DNA of 15,295 nt from the NCBI GenBank assembly GCA_016208645.1, contig JACQXP010000330.1, positions 1 through 15,295 of the forward strand, given 5' to 3'. Below, piece by piece: positions 13,854 through 15,295 of the stretch (the stretch's first letter is position 1; every line of letters begins with the position of its first letter). The translations under genes and the position numbers were made by a program. Under the pieces are notes generated by a model. That model had not been told where the DNA came from, ran no database searches, and worked only from the letters and a program-made list of their open reading frames with translations. Source of the stretch: Candidatus Methylomirabilota bacterium (lineage in GTDB: Bacteria; Methylomirabilota; Methylomirabilia; Methylomirabilales; 2-02-FULL-66-22).

Positions 13854-14531
13854 ATGGAAGCGCCTCCGGGCGGGGTGGATCTTCCGCCAGGGGTCGTGAA
13901 GACATTCCAGATCGGGTTCGCGGGCGCAGGGCTCAGGGCGAGGCGCAGCACGCCGGCTCCAGGGAAACGGGCTCTCCCCCGGGGCCATGCATGGAGGACC
14001 CAGGGGATTCCCAGTCTCAGGCAGTGGCTGGTCGGCGTGTTCCTCTTGGGGTCATTTTTCTTCGTTGCCGCCTGTGCCGCCGGACGGATCGTGGGGGAGA
14101 CCTATCGCGATCCCGACCATGGGTTTCAGGTGCGGCTGCCGCCGGCGGGTGCGGGCTGGATCCCCAGGCCGCTGGATGGGGCAACCCTGTCCTTCGAATC
14201 TCCGGAATTGCGGGCGGCCATGGCGCTCCTGGTCGAGTGTTCCGCGCCGGAGACAGGGGACCTCCCGGGGGTGGCGCGCCACCTGTTCTTCGGGTTGGAG
14301 GGGGAGCGGATCGAGGCCCGTGAGGTCGTCCGCCTGCATGATGCCCCCGGGCTGCGGACCCGGCTCCGCGCCCGCCTGGACAATGCGCCGGTCGAGGTCG
14401 AGGGGGTGACATGGCGTCGGGCGCGGTGCCTGTACGATTTCATCTATGTCGCCCCCCCGGCCGCCTTCCCCCAGGGCCACCCGGATTTCGAGGCCTTCGT
14501 GCAGAGCTGGGCACCCCTCTCCGAACGGTGA
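13854..14531 (+). CDS. Lipoprotein with a PsbP/DUF1795-like domain; start uncertain
   Basis: A lipobox (FFFVAAC) after RQWLVGVFLLGS marks an exported lipoprotein. The mature part has the pattern YRDPDHGFQVRLPPAGAGW...LSFESPELRAAMALL and ends FEAFVQSWAPL, resembling PsbP/DUF1795-type lipid- or envelope-associated domains; the resemblance is weak. From the first in-frame ATG (13854) there are 225 residues, but that puts about 50 poorly ordered residues before the signal peptide. An in-frame GTG at 13896 does not help much. An ATT at 14007, preceded by GGAGG at 13993-13997, would give a normal signal peptide. The gene lies between hpnG and an Mla fragment and probably serves envelope lipid handling (inference). 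Confidence 0.7.
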   Translation: MEAPPGGVDLPPGVVKTFQIGFAGAGLRARRSTPAPGKRALPRGHAWRTQGIPSLRQWLVGVFLLGSFFFVAACAAGRIVGETYRDPDHGFQVRLPPAGAGWIPRPLDGATLSFESPELRAAMALLVECSAPETGDLPGVARHLFFGLEGERIEAREVVRLHDAPGLRTRLRARLDNAPVEVEGVTWRRARCLYDFIYVAPPAAFPQGHPDFEAFVQSWAPLSER

Positions 14532-14577
14532 ACCGTTCCGGCGTTCCATCCCGGCCGAGTGCCATTCTGGCTGACTG

Positions 14578-15171
14578 ATGCCTTCGCTCCGCAGCCTTGT
14601 CGAGGAACTGGGACAGCGCGCCTTGCGCCTGATCGTGGATCTGGGCGCCATGTCCCTCCTGGCCGGCCGCACCCTCTACCACGCGGTGACGCCCCCGTAT
14701 CAGCCGCGACTGCTGATCGCCCAGATGGATCACATCGCCGTCCGGTCGGTCTCCATCGTGGGCGTGGCGGGGCTCTTCGTGGGGCTGGTGCTGGCCCTCC
14801 AGACGGCCTACGGCCTGGCCCGCTTCGGCGCCAAGGGGACCGTGGGGATCATCGTCGGCCTCAGCATGGTGCGGGAACTGGGGCCCGTCGTCACGGCCAT
14901 CCTGGTGGGCGGCCGCGTGGGTTCGGGGTTCACGGCCGAGCTGGGCTCCATGAAGGTCACGGAGCAGATCGATGCCATGCGGGCCCTGACGGCTGACCTC
15001 CAGGTCATCACGACGCGCCTGCGCCAGGGGGAGGGGACGATCGGCGGCCTCCTGGAGGATCCCACCGTCTACGAGGACCTCTCGGCCCTGCTGCGCGGGG
15101 CGAACCGGAGCTGGGTGCTGCGCAGCCTCATCCGCGCCACGCGCGAGGACGGCGCGCGCGAGAAGCCCTGA
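14578..15171 (+). CDS. MlaE permease fragment fused in frame to the C-terminus of MlaD
   Basis: The product has 197 residues. Residues 1-137 are an MlaE/YrbE-type ABC permease: membrane segments about 53-80, 88-112, and the signature MVRELGPVVTAILVGGRVGSGFTAELGSMKVTEQIDAMRAL. A complete MlaE has about 250-265 residues, so the second half is gone. From about residue 139 the sequence (ADLQVITTRLRQGEGTIGGLLEDPTVYEDLSALL) is the C-terminal helix and tail seen in MlaD/MCE proteins, ending in a normal stop. The junction is near 14983-15000. The ATPase MlaF and the MCE domain of MlaD are missing. The simplest reading is a single in-frame deletion across an mlaE-mlaF-mlaD operon, real or from assembly. 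The hybrid is unlikely to transport anything. No strong ribosome binding site precedes the ATG. Confidence 0.85.
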   Translation: MPSLRSLVEELGQRALRLIVDLGAMSLLAGRTLYHAVTPPYQPRLLIAQMDHIAVRSVSIVGVAGLFVGLVLALQTAYGLARFGAKGTVGIIVGLSMVRELGPVVTAILVGGRVGSGFTAELGSMKVTEQIDAMRALTADLQVITTRLRQGEGTIGGLLEDPTVYEDLSALLRGANRSWVLRSLIRATREDGAREKP

Positions 15172-15174
15172 TCA

Positions 15175-15295
15175 ATGCAAAACGGACAACCGACAACTGA
15201 CAATGCAAATCGGCGACCACGGACTTGCAATGCAATCTGGATAATCGATAGCGGAAAACCGGAGAATTGGTCGGTCGTCAGTTGTCGGTTTGACA
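15175..15295. repeat. Phased heptad repeats with inverted arms, to the window edge
   Basis: Five heptads run in phase at 15175-15209: ATGCAAA, ACGGACA, ACCGACA, ACTGACA, ATGCAAA. A 14-bp part of it (AACCGACAACTGAC, 15188-15201) returns as a perfect inverted copy at 15277-15290, where a second heptad array of opposite orientation runs into the edge. The stretch is AT-rich and noncoding and begins four bases after the stop codon of the Mla hybrid. Confidence 0.75.

Noticed and set aside
1..15295. tRNA, rRNA, CRISPR array or insertion sequence
   Set aside because: No cloverleaf, rRNA core, spacer-repeat pattern or transposase was seen on either strand; the short phased repeats lack the unit length and spacers of CRISPR.

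Overview
The window is about 15.3 kb of GC-rich DNA from a Gram-negative, diderm bacterium. The envelope genes show this: a Pal-type lipoprotein, two other lipoproteins with lipoboxes, an Mla-type permease fragment and a hopanoid cluster. A tungsten/molybdopterin aldehyde oxidoreductase points to an anaerobic or facultative lifestyle. The gene mix and base composition recall uncultured NC10/Methylomirabilota-like (Rokubacteria-like) lineages, but that is an impression and not a placement.

Left part (1-2145, minus strand): the 5' end of a gene for an exported protein (54 to the edge), preceded by an ECF sigma gene (2063-1476) and its membrane-bound anti-sigma partner (1463-318). The exported-protein gene and the sigma gene each have an upstream sequence of the form GGAACTT-N15/16-GTCTWA, the textbook sigma-E-type promoter. 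This suggests that the sigma factor drives itself and its neighbour. The anti-sigma carries a CpoB/YbgF-like TPR domain outside the membrane. Between these genes lies a striking hairpin of GTAC octamers (178-268).

Second part (2378-3992, plus strand): a TetR-type regulator with a good sigma-70-type promoter and a perfect 14-bp palindrome just downstream of it, then pal with its own promoter and a strong rho-independent terminator. Nine phased heptad repeats follow (4036-4098).

Third part (4228-7212, plus): aldehyde:ferredoxin oxidoreductase, a two-CBS-domain protein and a BON-domain lipoprotein, the last two joined by an ATGA overlap.

Right part (7441-15171): a 74-residue protein on the minus strand is divergent from a hopanoid operon: hpnA (interrupted by a one-base frameshift), a CruF/DUF422-type membrane protein, hpnH, shc and hpnG. 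Shc cyclises squalene to hopene, HpnH attaches the adenosyl group, HpnG removes adenine, and HpnA is a dehydrogenase/epimerase-type enzyme of uncertain step. The squalene-forming genes hpnCDE are not here. The operon continues into a lipoprotein and then a hybrid gene whose first two thirds are MlaE permease and whose end is the C-terminus of an MlaD/MCE protein, with everything between them missing. The window ends in another phased heptad array. Most of what is here concerns the cell envelope.
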